Of a DNA stretch of 64,000 bases, positions 25,378-34,285 are shown in pieces. The stretch covers positions 1,178,001-1,242,000 of the forward strand of contig NZ_CP098813.1 in NCBI RefSeq assembly GCF_036825535.1. Reading direction: 5' to 3'. Positions within the stretch are counted from its first letter, which is position 1, and every line of letters begins with the position of its first letter. Origin of the DNA: Parasalinivibrio latis (GTDB lineage: Bacteria > Pseudomonadota > Gammaproteobacteria > Enterobacterales > Vibrionaceae). The translations under genes were made by a program, and so were the position numbers. Below the pieces are notes generated by a model. That model saw only the letters and a program-made list of their open reading frames with translations. It was not told the origin of the DNA and ran no database searches.

Positions 25378-26826
25378 TCAGTAAGGACGCTGGTATGCTG
25401 TCTTCACTACGGTGTAGAAATCCTTTGCGTACTGGCCCTGTTCCCTGGGACCAAAGCTGGACTCTTTCCGTCCGCCAAACGGGACGTGGTAATCGGTACC
25501 CGCTGTAGGGAGGTTAACCATGACGCATCCGGTCTGGGCCTGTTGCTTAAACAGGGCGCTGGTACGGAGGCTCTGGGTGACTATGCCTGCCGTCAGGCCA
25601 AACCGGGTATCGTTTACGGTTGCAATGGCCTCTTCCAGGCTGTTGACTTTGATCACACAGGCCATAGGTGCAAACAGTTCTTCCTGGTTTACATCCCAGC
25701 TGTTGTCAGTGCCAGTGAACAGGGTAGGAGACATGTAATAGCCGTCATGCTGAAGGGACAGGCGCTCTCCGCCAAATGCCAGTTCACCGCCGAGTGACCG
25801 TGCCTGTTCAACCCACTTCAGGTTTGATGACAGTTGTTTCTCATCAACTACTGGCCCCATGAAAATGCCCTCTTCCAGAGCATGACCCACCTTCAGGGTG
25901 GCAAGGCGTTCGGTGAGTGCTTCAACATAGGCATCGTGGATGCTGTCCAGAACAACAAGCCGGGATGAGGCAGTGCACTTTTGACCGGTACCGGAGAAAG
26001 AACCGGCAACAGTGGCGTCTACAGCTGTCTGGATATCTGCGTCATCAGCAATAACCAGCGCATTTTTACTGCCCATTTCGAGTTGGCAGCGAACAAAATT
26101 GGGTGCGGTTGCAGCAGCGACTTTTCGGCCGACATCCACTGAACCGGTAAAGCTGACGGCATCAATCTCTTTGGAATGAATTAATGTATCGCCAACATCA
26201 GAGCCGGAGCCCAGTACCAGGTTAAAGGTACCGGCAGGGAGACCAGCCCGGTGGATAATGTCGGTGAGCGCAACAGCACTGGCTGGAGTGAGGTTAGCCG
26301 GCTTCCAGATAACCGCATTACCAAATGCCAGTGCCGGGGCTATTTTCCAGGACGCTGTTGCGGTAGGGAAATTCCATGGGGAAATGATGGCCACGACACC
26401 GAGAGCCTCGCGGGTGACTTCGACAGAAACGCCGGGGCGCACTGAATCCGCAATATCACCCATCTGACGCAACACTTCAGCCGCGTAATACTGGAAAAAC
26501 TGTCCGGCGCGATAGACTTCTCCCCGGCCTTCCGCAAAAGGTTTTCCTTCCTCGCTGGAAAGCAGTTTGCCAAGCTCATCGCAACGGGCGATCAATTCAT
26601 CACCAATAGCCTGGAGTACTCTTTGCTTTTGCTCCAGCGGTGTTTTCGCCCAAACCAGCTGAGCTGCCCGAGCCGCATCAATGGCTTGTTGAACCTGAGC
26701 CTGAGATGCCTGTGCAAAATCCCCAAGGCTCAGGGAAGTATCGGAAGGGTTGATGTTTGGGATGGTGTTGATACCGCCTTGCCATTCACCACCGATGTAG
26801 AGGGCGTTTTCAGTGTTGAGTTTCAT
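25378..26826 (-). CDS. NAD(P)-dependent aldehyde dehydrogenase
   Basis: 482 aa soluble ALDH. Catalytic Cys is in GTGQKCTASSR and the general-base Glu in CQLEMGSKNAL; the cofactor loop FTGSVDVGR is also visible. The EMGSKN and GQKCTASS variants resemble alpha-ketoglutarate semialdehyde and related semialdehyde dehydrogenases. It would oxidise a semialdehyde formed in the pathway of this operon. AAGGA lies 6 nt before the ATG. The exact aldehyde is not determinable from sequence alone. Confidence 0.88.
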   Translation of the reverse strand: MKLNTENALYIGGEWQGGINTIPNINPSDTSLSLGDFAQASQAQVQQAIDAARAAQLVWAKTPLEQKQRVLQAIGDELIARCDELGKLLSSEEGKPFAEGRGEVYRAGQFFQYYAAEVLRQMGDIADSVRPGVSVEVTREALGVVAIISPWNFPTATASWKIAPALAFGNAVIWKPANLTPASAVALTDIIHRAGLPAGTFNLVLGSGSDVGDTLIHSKEIDAVSFTGSVDVGRKVAAATAPNFVRCQLEMGSKNALVIADDADIQTAVDATVAGSFSGTGQKCTASSRLVVLDSIHDAYVEALTERLATLKVGHALEEGIFMGPVVDEKQLSSNLKWVEQARSLGGELAFGGERLSLQHDGYYMSPTLFTGTDNSWDVNQEELFAPMACVIKVNSLEEAIATVNDTRFGLTAGIVTQSLRTSALFKQQAQTGCVMVNLPTAGTDYHVPFGGRKESSFGPREQGQYAKDFYTVVKTAYQRPY

Positions 26827-26865
26827 GGTGATTCCTTTTCTTTAATCTGCTCTTAATGGTTTAAA

Positions 26866-27246
26866 TCAGACGGCAGCGTATACCACTAGCTCTACCAGCA
26901 TTTCTTCCCGGGCAAGCCCCGCAACCACCACTGCTGCACGGTTGGGGTAGGGGGCTGTAAAGTACTCGGCATACACCTTGTTGACGGTGGCGAGATAACT
27001 TCGATCGGTGACATAAATCAGCACCTGCAGTACTGACCCGGTTGATACACCGGCGCACTCCAGTGTGTGAACCAGGTTATCCAGTGTCTTGCGGGTTTGA
27101 GCCTCAATGCCGCCTTCTACAACCTGTCCGCTTTCATCAATGGGAATCTGTGCGGTGTAAAGCGTCCCGTTATGGGTAACCGCCCACTCCAAGGGGGAAG
27201 GGGAATCATAAAGCGCAGTTTTTACCGGTGAAGGCGTTGCAGACAT
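26866..27246 (-). CDS. RidA-family imine/enamine deaminase
   Basis: 126 aa from the ATG at 27246 (GGGAG 7 nt upstream), a normal RidA length; the frame to 27276 would add ten residues with no ribosome site. RidA proteins are trimers that hydrolyse reactive imines or enamines to ketones and ammonia. As the first gene of the catabolic operon it probably handles an imine intermediate of that pathway. The arginine usually binding the carboxylate is present in the NRAAVVVAGLAREE region. Confidence 0.8.
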   Translation of the reverse strand: MSATPSPVKTALYDSPSPLEWAVTHNGTLYTAQIPIDESGQVVEGGIEAQTRKTLDNLVHTLECAGVSTGSVLQVLIYVTDRSYLATVNKVYAEYFTAPYPNRAAVVVAGLAREEMLVELVVYAAV

Positions 27247-27344
27247 TCTTGGCTCCCAATTAACTGTTTGTGTCATGAATGTTTCGGAATGGTTAAATAT
27301 TGCTGTGAGTTTCCCGATAAATCTAATGGTTAATTTTTGACAAA

Positions 27345-27363
27345 TGATAAAAAATACTTATCA
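27345..27363. promoter_or_regulatory. Operator-like inverted repeat in the divergent promoter
   Basis: TGATAA-N7-TTATCA, a T-N11-A type palindrome typical of LysR-family sites, in the 160-bp gap between ridA and the divergent LysR gene. A site for that regulator, controlling itself and the operon, is the simplest reading. Confidence 0.5.
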
Positions 27364-27406
27364 ATAAATGATGGATCAGGAGATAAAGGGCTGGGAGGCT
27401 GGCGAT

Positions 27407-28303
27407 ATGGATATCAAACTTCAGCAAATGCGTCATTTTGTGATGGTGGCAACAGAAGGTGGCTTTAGGGCTGCTTCCTCTAAGGCCAACCGCTCCCAGG
27501 CGGCACTTTCTACATCTGTGAAGGAATTGGAGCGCATTCTGGGCCAGGCGTTATTTGAATCGGGGCACAAAGCCAAGCTGACCCCTTTTGGGGAGATTTG
27601 CCTGCCTAAAATGATGCAATTCCTGAAACTTTACGAAGATCTCGACAGTGATTTGCGCGCGGCAGCTGCGGGCCAGTTGGGGCAGTTGAGAATTGCCAGT
27701 GTACCTTCTGTGGCCGCAAAGCTAATCCCTGCGATACTCGCTGAGTTCACCAGCTCGCATCCGGAAGTGGAGGTATCACTGATAGATGATAACGCGGCCG
27801 GTGTAGAGACGAGATTACTTGCCGGGGAAGTGGATTTGGCACTGGGGAATCGCGTCCATGTTAATGATGACCGGCTGGATTTTACCCTGTTGATGTCAGA
27901 CCCCGTCGGTGTAGTGTGCAAATTGGACAATCCTCTGGCGCTTAGTCCAGATGGCGTTCACTGGGAGCAACTCATAGAGCACCCCTTTATAAAAAATGGG
28001 ACCTGTTCGTTGCTGGCAGAAACACCGGCAAGGCAACTCAGTGACAACGCCCTTTATTCCGTGGAAAACATCACGTCTCTTTATTCAGTGCTGGAGTTGG
28101 GAATTGGCATAACCACCCTGCCAAGACTTGCATTTCCTGAGTCTTCAGAGTCGCTGGTATGGCTTCCGTTGAAATCCCCTTTGTTGGAGCGGGATATTGG
28201 CATTTTCAAACTCTCCAACAGGTATGTGTCCCCTCAGGCTTATGATTTTTACAGCTTGTGTATCCGGTCTTTGGCGGTAATGGATACAAATAGAAACACA
28301 TAA
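27407..28303 (+). CDS. LysR-family transcriptional regulator
   Basis: 298 aa. I start at the ATG at 27407 (GGGAGG about 9 nt upstream; MDIKLQQMRHFVMVA is the typical LysR N-terminus) rather than 27368. Helix-turn-helix at about 15-60 (FRAASSKANRSQAALSTSV), then a periplasmic-binding-protein-like effector domain. It is divergent from the six-gene catabolic operon and is its likely activator, with the pathway substrate or an intermediate as co-inducer. Confidence 0.9.
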   Translation: MDIKLQQMRHFVMVATEGGFRAASSKANRSQAALSTSVKELERILGQALFESGHKAKLTPFGEICLPKMMQFLKLYEDLDSDLRAAAAGQLGQLRIASVPSVAAKLIPAILAEFTSSHPEVEVSLIDDNAAGVETRLLAGEVDLALGNRVHVNDDRLDFTLLMSDPVGVVCKLDNPLALSPDGVHWEQLIEHPFIKNGTCSLLAETPARQLSDNALYSVENITSLYSVLELGIGITTLPRLAFPESSESLVWLPLKSPLLERDIGIFKLSNRYVSPQAYDFYSLCIRSLAVMDTNRNT

Positions 28304-28414
28304 CGGCGTAGCACGGAGTTATTGCGTGATACAGTTCACATTCCAAATCAGGAAATTCTCATAATCTTTATTCTGTTCCAAAAATAATACAAATAAAGAT
28401 CAGGAAATCACCGA

Positions 28415-29476
28415 ATGGCTAAAAAAGCACAACACGCGCCGTTTGAATTTGGGGAATTGACCGTTCAACCTGGGCAACGCGCTAATTGCGAACTGGAAAT
28501 TGCGCGACTGTACACGCATTCACCACTTTCAGTTTCTGTTGAAATTCTCCATGGGAAAAAGCCGGGGCCGGTATTGCTGGTAAATGCCGCAATTCATGGT
28601 GACGAGCTAAACGGGGTGGAGATTACCCGCCAGGTTATCGACAAAATCGATCTGAATAAGCTACATGGAACGGTCGTCGCCGTTCCGGTTGTCAACGTTT
28701 TTGGCTTTATACATAAATCCCGCTACCTGCCGGACAGGCGGGATCTTAACCGGTGCTTCCCCGGTTCAGAGCGGGGCTCTATTGCAGGCCGTATGGCCTA
28801 CCACTATTTCAATCAGGTAGTCCGACGTTGCACACATGTCGTTGACCTGCACACGGCAGCCATTCACCGTACCAACCTGCCGCAAATCCGGGCCAATCTT
28901 GCCAATGCAGCCGCGAAAGAAATGGCGATTGCCTTTGGATCACCCGTAGTGGTAGATGCCACACTTCGTGACGGTTCGCTGCGCGCAGCGGCAGAAGAAT
29001 TTGATGTTCCGGTCATCACTATGGAAGCCGGCGAGGCTCTCCGTCTGGACCCGCATGCCATAGGAGCGGGTGTTATTGGGGTGATGCGGGTAATGCGCCA
29101 CCTTAAGATGATTCGTACCGGTCACAGCAAAAAACTGCCGGATCCGGTAGTCCCCAAAGCGACCAGATGGGTGCGCGCGGATTCAGACGGTATGCTTCGC
29201 TCCAGGGTCGCGTTAGGGCAGAAAGTAAGCAAAGGGGAAGTTATCGCCAGTATCAGCGACCCTGTTGGCAGCTCAGACCACCAGGTTACCGCGCCTCAAG
29301 GTGGTATTGTTATCGGTCAGCAGACGCTTCCGCTTGTTAACGAAGGGGATGCGATTTTCCATATTGCTTTCTTTGAAGAACCTGACAGCCTGGTAGAAGA
29401 GTACGTTGAATCTTTCCTGGATGATGCCGTAGAAACACTGGATGATGAACTCAAGTGGGGCTTAACAACTGTCTGA
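28415..29476 (+). CDS. AstE/AspA-family zinc deacylase, copy 1
   Basis: 353 aa member of the succinylglutamate desuccinylase/aspartoacylase family. Zinc ligands are H61 and E64 (NAAIHGDELNG) and H146 (HVVDLHT); RRDLNR at 108-113 is the substrate-binding motif, and a C-terminal beta-sheet domain follows (about 245-335). The family removes acyl or amide groups from amino acids, but the true AstE/AspA substrates are not implied, since these long forms are a separate branch. It is a close paralogue of the protein at 32198-33286 and sits just before a terminator. Confidence 0.87.
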   Translation: MAKKAQHAPFEFGELTVQPGQRANCELEIARLYTHSPLSVSVEILHGKKPGPVLLVNAAIHGDELNGVEITRQVIDKIDLNKLHGTVVAVPVVNVFGFIHKSRYLPDRRDLNRCFPGSERGSIAGRMAYHYFNQVVRRCTHVVDLHTAAIHRTNLPQIRANLANAAAKEMAIAFGSPVVVDATLRDGSLRAAAEEFDVPVITMEAGEALRLDPHAIGAGVIGVMRVMRHLKMIRTGHSKKLPDPVVPKATRWVRADSDGMLRSRVALGQKVSKGEVIASISDPVGSSDHQVTAPQGGIVIGQQTLPLVNEGDAIFHIAFFEEPDSLVEEYVESFLDDAVETLDDELKWGLTTV

Positions 29477-29496
29477 GTGGTGATGAGTGGCTTTGG

Positions 29497-29526
29497 AAAT
29501 GGCGGCTGTTTAGCCGCCATTTCTTT
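29497..29526 (+). terminator. Intrinsic terminator after deacylase copy 1
   Basis: 11-bp stem AAATGGCGGCT / AGCCGCCATTT with a 4-nt loop GTTT and T-rich tail, 20 bp after the stop. Confidence 0.85.
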
Positions 29527-29620
29527 ATACTGTGAAAGGGTGAACTGACTATTACATTGATAGCTTGGTTGGTCTCTGATCCTGAGTTATTTTCGTGGTC
29601 ACGTTTTAGGAGAACTACCG

Positions 29621-29851
29621 ATGAAAAAAGTCACTTTATTTGCTTTTAACCGCTGCCCTCATTGTGATGCCGCAAAACAGTATTTTGAGAGCAAGAATAT
29701 TCCGTTCAGGTTGGTGAATGTCTCAACGCCACGGGGTCAGAAAGAATTGGCTTCGCTGGGCGCAAGGTCTGTACCGGTAATTCGAATAGGCGATGAAATT
29801 GTGAGGGGGTTTTCAGTCAAACAGATAGAAAAAGTTCTCAAAGCCAGCTAG
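29621..29851 (+). CDS. Glutaredoxin
   Basis: 76 aa thioredoxin-fold protein with the dithiol active site CPHC at residues 12-15, a cis-Pro motif (RSVPVIRIGDE) and a C-terminal GFSVKQIEKVL helix. The size and RSVPV match NrdH/GrxA-like small glutaredoxins. It reduces disulfides or glutathionylated proteins in the cytoplasm. AGGAGA lies 8 nt before the ATG. It stands alone between terminators. Confidence 0.88.
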   Translation: MKKVTLFAFNRCPHCDAAKQYFESKNIPFRLVNVSTPRGQKELASLGARSVPVIRIGDEIVRGFSVKQIEKVLKAS

Positions 29852-30014
29852 TGCAGTGTCTGTTTTTTTTACATGAATGTTCGTTTAGGTTTTGTGTTTC
29901 AATCTAACTATTTATTATTTAAAGATATTTTATACTGGCAAACCGTTTGCTTACTCCGTGTGGCTGTAAACCTTACCCAAAAGTATTTGCGAAACCTAAC
30001 GGAGTCAAAACGAT

Positions 30015-30707
30015 ATGGTACGTCTAATTTGCCTTGTATTTTCACTGCTTGCAGCAATCAGTTTTTCTTCTCATGCAGCAATTATTACCTCAGACAGTGA
30101 AGACGTAATAAAGTCCGGCAATCCTCATGCATTTTTGTATAACCCAACTGGAACTTCACAGGCACACGATGCAAACAGCAATGGTCAATTCCGGTACGAC
30201 ACAGAGGCTGGAACCGCATCTTACAGTGCGACGTTTTATAACCCAAATGACGCAACCTCTGGTTTCAGTTTGGACTTAAACCTGAAAGAAATACCATTCA
30301 GTTCCCTTGGGCTTAGCGACCCTCGTTGTGAAGCTAACGACTGTGGCGGAAGTTATTACACGTCTAATGGAATTTCGCCAAAAGATGACTGGAGTTTTTT
30401 CAAAGTGGATACCTCTCTGACCAATGTTGTTCAGGGCTTTGGTAGTTACGCCAGTCTTTCACCGGTAATTTCCGGGGAAAAATGGTTCCAGTTTGGTGAT
30501 GGAGCAGGTGGAACACGCGTAGTGGCAACCGGGTATGCACTGGCGGGCTGGTTTAAGTTTGACAGTGGTAACGGTGACTTGAACGTTAATCTGACCAACC
30601 TGTCTGTCGTGAGCCCTGATACATCCATTCCAGAGCCGGCAACACTTGCTTTGTTTGGTACCGCCCTACTGCTGTTTGGCCGGAGAACACTCTGCAAAAA
30701 ATCATAG
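30015..30707 (+). CDS. PEP-CTERM sorting-domain protein
   Basis: 230 aa secreted protein: signal peptide ending near SSHAA (about residue 21), a Ser/Thr/Asn-rich body of unknown fold with one Cys pair (DPRCEANDCGG), and a C-terminal PEP-CTERM signal (SIPEPATLALFGTALLLFG then RR). Such proteins are cut by an exosortase and are usually linked to exopolysaccharide. No exosortase gene is in the window. A polysaccharide synthase pair lies 8 kb away, but a link is speculative. Confidence 0.85.
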   Translation: MVRLICLVFSLLAAISFSSHAAIITSDSEDVIKSGNPHAFLYNPTGTSQAHDANSNGQFRYDTEAGTASYSATFYNPNDATSGFSLDLNLKEIPFSSLGLSDPRCEANDCGGSYYTSNGISPKDDWSFFKVDTSLTNVVQGFGSYASLSPVISGEKWFQFGDGAGGTRVVATGYALAGWFKFDSGNGDLNVNLTNLSVVSPDTSIPEPATLALFGTALLLFGRRTLCKKS

Positions 30708-30730
30708 TGAAAAGCCGTTTTTTCGAATAT

Positions 30731-30764
30731 GGCACTGTCAGGTTTTGCCGGGCAGTGCCGTTTT
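30731..30764 (+). terminator. Terminator of the PEP-CTERM gene
   Basis: GGCACTG (30731-30737) pairs with CAGTGCC (30753-30759), with internal extra pairing, and GTTTTC follows. Confidence 0.65.
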
Positions 30765-30880
30765 CTTATCAAAAAACGACATGCGTTGATCTGTCAAACC
30801 TTTGATCTCAAAAATAGTGTTACCTCCCCACAGCAATGTGGACTATTTTGTTAGTTCCCAAACTAACGTAAGTCCGAACA

Positions 30881-31336
30881 ATGACAACAACACATCAGGA
30901 CAAGCTCCAGGTAGGATGGCGCGAGTGGGTTTCGTTGCCGGAGCTGGGTATCGAGCGTATCAAGGTAAAGGTTGATACAGGCGCTCGTACTTCATGCCTG
31001 CACACTTTTGGAATTGAGGAGTTTAAGAAAGACGGAAACCTTTGGGTTCGTTTTCAGCTTCACCCCATTCAGGATGACAATGACACCATCAGTGTCTGCG
31101 AAGCCGCGGTCTTGGATATTCGCTCTGTGCGAGATTCCGGCGGCCACGAAACCCGGCGCTATGTTATCCGAACGCTGCTTTGTCTTGGTGATCTCCAATA
31201 CCCTATCGAAATGACCCTGACCGGACGAGACAACATGAAGTTTCGGATGCTTTTGGGCCGTACCGCTATGAATGGCCGCCTTACCGTTGATCCCGAGTTG
31301 TCTTTCCTGACCCGGTTAGGGGGAGGTGAAGAATGA
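30881..31336 (+). CDS. Retropepsin-like protease associated with RimK (RimB-type)
   Basis: 151 aa of the family annotated as ATP-dependent zinc protease. It has an aspartic-protease-like DTGA motif (D32-T33-G34-A35 in KVDTGARTSCLH) and conserved LGRTAM near the C-terminus. In Pseudomonas a related protein, RimB, is encoded with RimK and trims or modulates glutamate tails. It overlaps the rimK start by 4 bases (ATGA), which supports a joint function. The catalytic mechanism is not settled by sequence. Confidence 0.82.
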   Translation: MTTTHQDKLQVGWREWVSLPELGIERIKVKVDTGARTSCLHTFGIEEFKKDGNLWVRFQLHPIQDDNDTISVCEAAVLDIRSVRDSGGHETRRYVIRTLLCLGDLQYPIEMTLTGRDNMKFRMLLGRTAMNGRLTVDPELSFLTRLGGGEE

Positions 31337-32238
31337 AAATAGGAATTCTTTCAAGGAACAGAAACCTCTACTCTACCCGCCGCTTAATCGAGGCTTGTGA
31401 ACAGCGTGGACACGAGTATCGCATTATTGATGTGCTGCACAGCTACATGAATATCAATTCAACCCAGCCATCGATTCACCTTAAAGGTGAAGACCTTGTC
31501 AATTTTGATGCGATCATTCCGCGTATTGGTGCCTCTGTAACTTTCTATGGCTGTGCGGTTTTACGACAGTTTGAAATGATGGGTGTTTACCCTCTGAATG
31601 AATCGGTGGCAATAAGCCGTTCTCGCGACAAACTGCGCTCGCTTCAACTGCTGTCCCGTAAGGGAATAGGTATGCCGGTAACCGGATTTGCCAGCAAACC
31701 GGATGATATTAAAGACCTTTTGGATATGGTTGGCGGCACACCGGTTGTGATCAAGCTGCTTCAAGGTACTCAGGGGATAGGTGTTGTCCTTGCTGAGACC
31801 AAAAAAGCAGCTGAAAGCGTTATTGAAGCCTTTATGGGCCTGAAAGCAGACATAATGATTCAGGAGTACATCAAGGAAGCCGGTGGTGCGGACATCCGTT
31901 GTTTTGTGATCGGCGATAAGGTCATTGCGGCTATGAAACGCCAAGCCCAGCCGGGTGAGTTTCGTTCCAACCTTCACAGGGGCGGTACGGCTTCTTTAAT
32001 CCGGCTGACCCCTACAGAAAGAAAAACGGCTGTTGCGGCAGCAAAGATTATGGGGTTGCGTGTAGCTGGTGTTGACCTGCTCCGTTCAGAGCGGGGCCCG
32101 CTGGTGATGGAGGTAAACTCTTCTCCTGGCCTTGAAGGTATTGAAACGGCAACAGGAAAAGATGTCGCTGGCATGATCATCGAATACATTGAAAAAAATG
32201 CCAACCCACAAGGAACGCGAACCCGTGGTAAGGGCTAA
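31333..32238 (+). CDS. rimK: ATP-grasp glutamate ligase RimK
   Basis: 301 aa, matching the roughly 300 aa of E. coli RimK. N-terminal RimK pre-ATP-grasp domain (about 1-95), then ATP-grasp with the glycine-rich loop (LQGTQGIGVVLAE) and the metal-binding end (VDLLRSERGPLVMEVNSSPG). RimK adds glutamates to the C-terminus of ribosomal protein S6 and can make poly-alpha-glutamate. A GGGGGAGG site precedes the ATG. It overlaps the downstream deacylase gene, making a protease-ligase-deacylase unit. Confidence 0.92.
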   Translation: MKIGILSRNRNLYSTRRLIEACEQRGHEYRIIDVLHSYMNINSTQPSIHLKGEDLVNFDAIIPRIGASVTFYGCAVLRQFEMMGVYPLNESVAISRSRDKLRSLQLLSRKGIGMPVTGFASKPDDIKDLLDMVGGTPVVIKLLQGTQGIGVVLAETKKAAESVIEAFMGLKADIMIQEYIKEAGGADIRCFVIGDKVIAAMKRQAQPGEFRSNLHRGGTASLIRLTPTERKTAVAAAKIMGLRVAGVDLLRSERGPLVMEVNSSPGLEGIETATGKDVAGMIIEYIEKNANPQGTRTRGKG

Positions 32239-33286
32239 GCCAAATACGCCTTTTGAGATTGGTGATTTGGAAATTATGCCGGGTAACCATGCCAGCTTGG
32301 AGCTGGAGGTTGCCCGCCTTTATACCCAGTCGCCTCTTTCCGTTACGGCTGAAATTTTCCATGGCAAACAGGCTGGGCCGGTACTGCTGGTCAATGCAGC
32401 TATTCATGGTGATGAGCTGAATGGCGTAGAGGTCGTGCGCCAGATCATCGGTCGAATTCGGCTTTCCCAGCTTAGGGGGACGTTGATAGCTATCCCTGTG
32501 GTCAACGTCTTTGGTTTTATCCATAAGTCGCGTTACCTACCGGACCGGCGAGACCTAAACCGGTCTTTCCCCGGATCAGAAAGAGGCTCTATTGCCGGGC
32601 GTATGGCCTTCCGCTATTTCAAAGATGTTGTCGAACGCTGTACCCACGTCGTCGATCTCCATACCGGGGCTATCAACCGTACCAATTTGCCGCAAATTCG
32701 GGCCAACCTCAGCAACCCTGATGCCGCAGGGATGGCCGAGGCTTTCGGGGCCCCGGTATTAATAGATGCCGCGCTGCGGGATGGCTCACTGCGTTCAGAA
32801 GCTGAGAAAGCCGGTATTCCTGTGATCACCTACGAAGCCGGTGAGGCTCTGCGTCTGGAACAGTTTGCCGTGGCCGCGGGGGTAAAGGGGGTTAAACGTG
32901 TAATGCGGCATTTGGGCATGTTACGTTCATCACGTATCAAACCAGCGGCTGGGTGTGTTTTAGCAAGGGCAACCCGGTGGGTTAGGGCTGACTCTGATGG
33001 GTTATTGCGATCTCATGTCTCTCTGGGGCAAAGGGTAAGCCGGGGTCAGGTTCTTGCTAATATCAGCGATCCAAGCGGCCGCGCGGAGATTCAGGTGATC
33101 GCGCCACAGGGCGGTATTGTGATTGGCCAACAGACGTTGCCTTTGGTTAATGAAGGCGATGCCATCTTCCATATAGCGTTCTTTGAGGAACCGGACCGCC
33201 TGGTTGCACAGCAGGTTGAAAGCTATCTTGATGATGTGATGGATGATCCTGCGAATGAACTAAAATGGGGAATAGGCAAAGCCTGA
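32198..33286 (+). CDS. AstE/AspA-family zinc deacylase, copy 2
   Basis: 362 aa from the ATG at 32198, overlapping rimK by 41 bases. A GTG at 32225 with AAGGAA 9 nt upstream is a good alternative start. Zinc ligands H70 and E73 (NAAIHGDELNG) and the later HVVDLHT are conserved, as are RRDLNR and the same C-terminal domain as copy 1. Overlap with rimK suggests it acts on RimK products or substrates, perhaps removing glutamyl groups; this is inference. The two copies look like an old duplication flanking the rimK region. Confidence 0.86.
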   Translation: MPTHKEREPVVRAKPNTPFEIGDLEIMPGNHASLELEVARLYTQSPLSVTAEIFHGKQAGPVLLVNAAIHGDELNGVEVVRQIIGRIRLSQLRGTLIAIPVVNVFGFIHKSRYLPDRRDLNRSFPGSERGSIAGRMAFRYFKDVVERCTHVVDLHTGAINRTNLPQIRANLSNPDAAGMAEAFGAPVLIDAALRDGSLRSEAEKAGIPVITYEAGEALRLEQFAVAAGVKGVKRVMRHLGMLRSSRIKPAAGCVLARATRWVRADSDGLLRSHVSLGQRVSRGQVLANISDPSGRAEIQVIAPQGGIVIGQQTLPLVNEGDAIFHIAFFEEPDRLVAQQVESYLDDVMDDPANELKWGIGKA

Positions 33287-33316
33287 ACTGACGTCCCAAT
33301 ACAGTGAGGAAACCAT

Positions 33317-33772
33317 ATGGCCATGACCAAAGAAGTAAAGGACGCCATGAGTGCCAGTGTTCTGTGTTGGCTAGCCACAGCCAACAGTAAAGGCGACCCC
33401 AATGTATCTCCCAAGGAGATGTTTTTGCCGGGGGAGGGCAATATTTTCCTGATCGCCAATATTGCCTCCCCGCAAAGTGTGCAGAACATTCGAGAAAATG
33501 CAGCAGTATGTATCTGCTTCATCGATATTTTCAGGCAGAAGGGTTACCAACTCAAAGGGATTGCCCGGGTTGTTGAAAGGAATGATGAAGCGTTTGAAGA
33601 CCACTTTGAGCGCTTTCAGCCACTGGTAACAGACCGGTACCCGGTGCTCAGTATCATCGAAATTGAGGTTACTTCGGCCAAACCGGTGATTGCCCCTTCT
33701 TATACCCTCTTTCCCGATACTACTGAAGATGATCAAATTGACCAGGCGCTGGTCTCCTACGGACTGAAATAG
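33317..33772 (+). CDS. Pyridoxamine 5'-phosphate oxidase-family flavoprotein
   Basis: 151 aa split-barrel protein (ATANSKGDPNVSPKEMFLPG). Such proteins bind FMN, F420-like flavins or haem; a specific reaction cannot be assigned. GAGGAA precedes the ATG, and the gene lies 30 bp behind deacylase copy 2 on the same strand, so it may be part of the rimK transcript. Confidence 0.8.
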   Translation: MAMTKEVKDAMSASVLCWLATANSKGDPNVSPKEMFLPGEGNIFLIANIASPQSVQNIRENAAVCICFIDIFRQKGYQLKGIARVVERNDEAFEDHFERFQPLVTDRYPVLSIIEIEVTSAKPVIAPSYTLFPDTTEDDQIDQALVSYGLK

Positions 33773-33811
33773 TATTTTCCGCCCGGCGTTGAAACCAAAG
33801 GACTCTATACA

Positions 33812-34261
33812 ATGACACCAGAGCAAAGGATAGCGGCTCTAGGGATAGTTATTCCTGAACTTGTCAGCCCGGTTGGGCAATATATTCATGGGAAACGTCT
33901 CGGCAACCTGCTTTATCTTTCCGGCAAAGGAACAGTAAGCCTAATTGGGAAGGTAGGGCGTGATCTGACAACCTCACAGGCAAAGCAGGCTTCCCGAGAG
34001 ATTGGGCTATATCTTTTGGCTGCGATAATTCATGAAGCAGGTTCGTTAGGCTGCGTGCGCCAGATAGTGAAAATCAACGGATATATCAACGCAACACCTG
34101 ACTTCACTGAACATCCGGCAGTGATAGATGGTTGTTCCCAATTATTTATTGATGTATTTGGTGATGATGGAAAGCATGTCCGTACATCGGTGGGCGTGAG
34201 CTCCCTGCCTGGTAACATGCCGGTTGAAATAGAAGCCGTGGTTGAAATGAAATTGCCATAG
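33812..34261 (+). CDS. RidA-like (YjgF/YER057c) protein, larger subgroup
   Basis: 149 aa, longer than canonical RidA, with an N-terminal extension and the LYLSGKGT / IVKINGYINATPDF core. The canonical catalytic arginine region differs, so it may not deaminate imines. It follows the flavoprotein gene by 39 bp. It shares only distant similarity with the RidA at 26866-27246. Confidence 0.78.
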   Translation: MTPEQRIAALGIVIPELVSPVGQYIHGKRLGNLLYLSGKGTVSLIGKVGRDLTTSQAKQASREIGLYLLAAIIHEAGSLGCVRQIVKINGYINATPDFTEHPAVIDGCSQLFIDVFGDDGKHVRTSVGVSSLPGNMPVEIEAVVEMKLP

Positions 34262-34285
34262 ACAGTATTGCGAAACGAAACTCCG

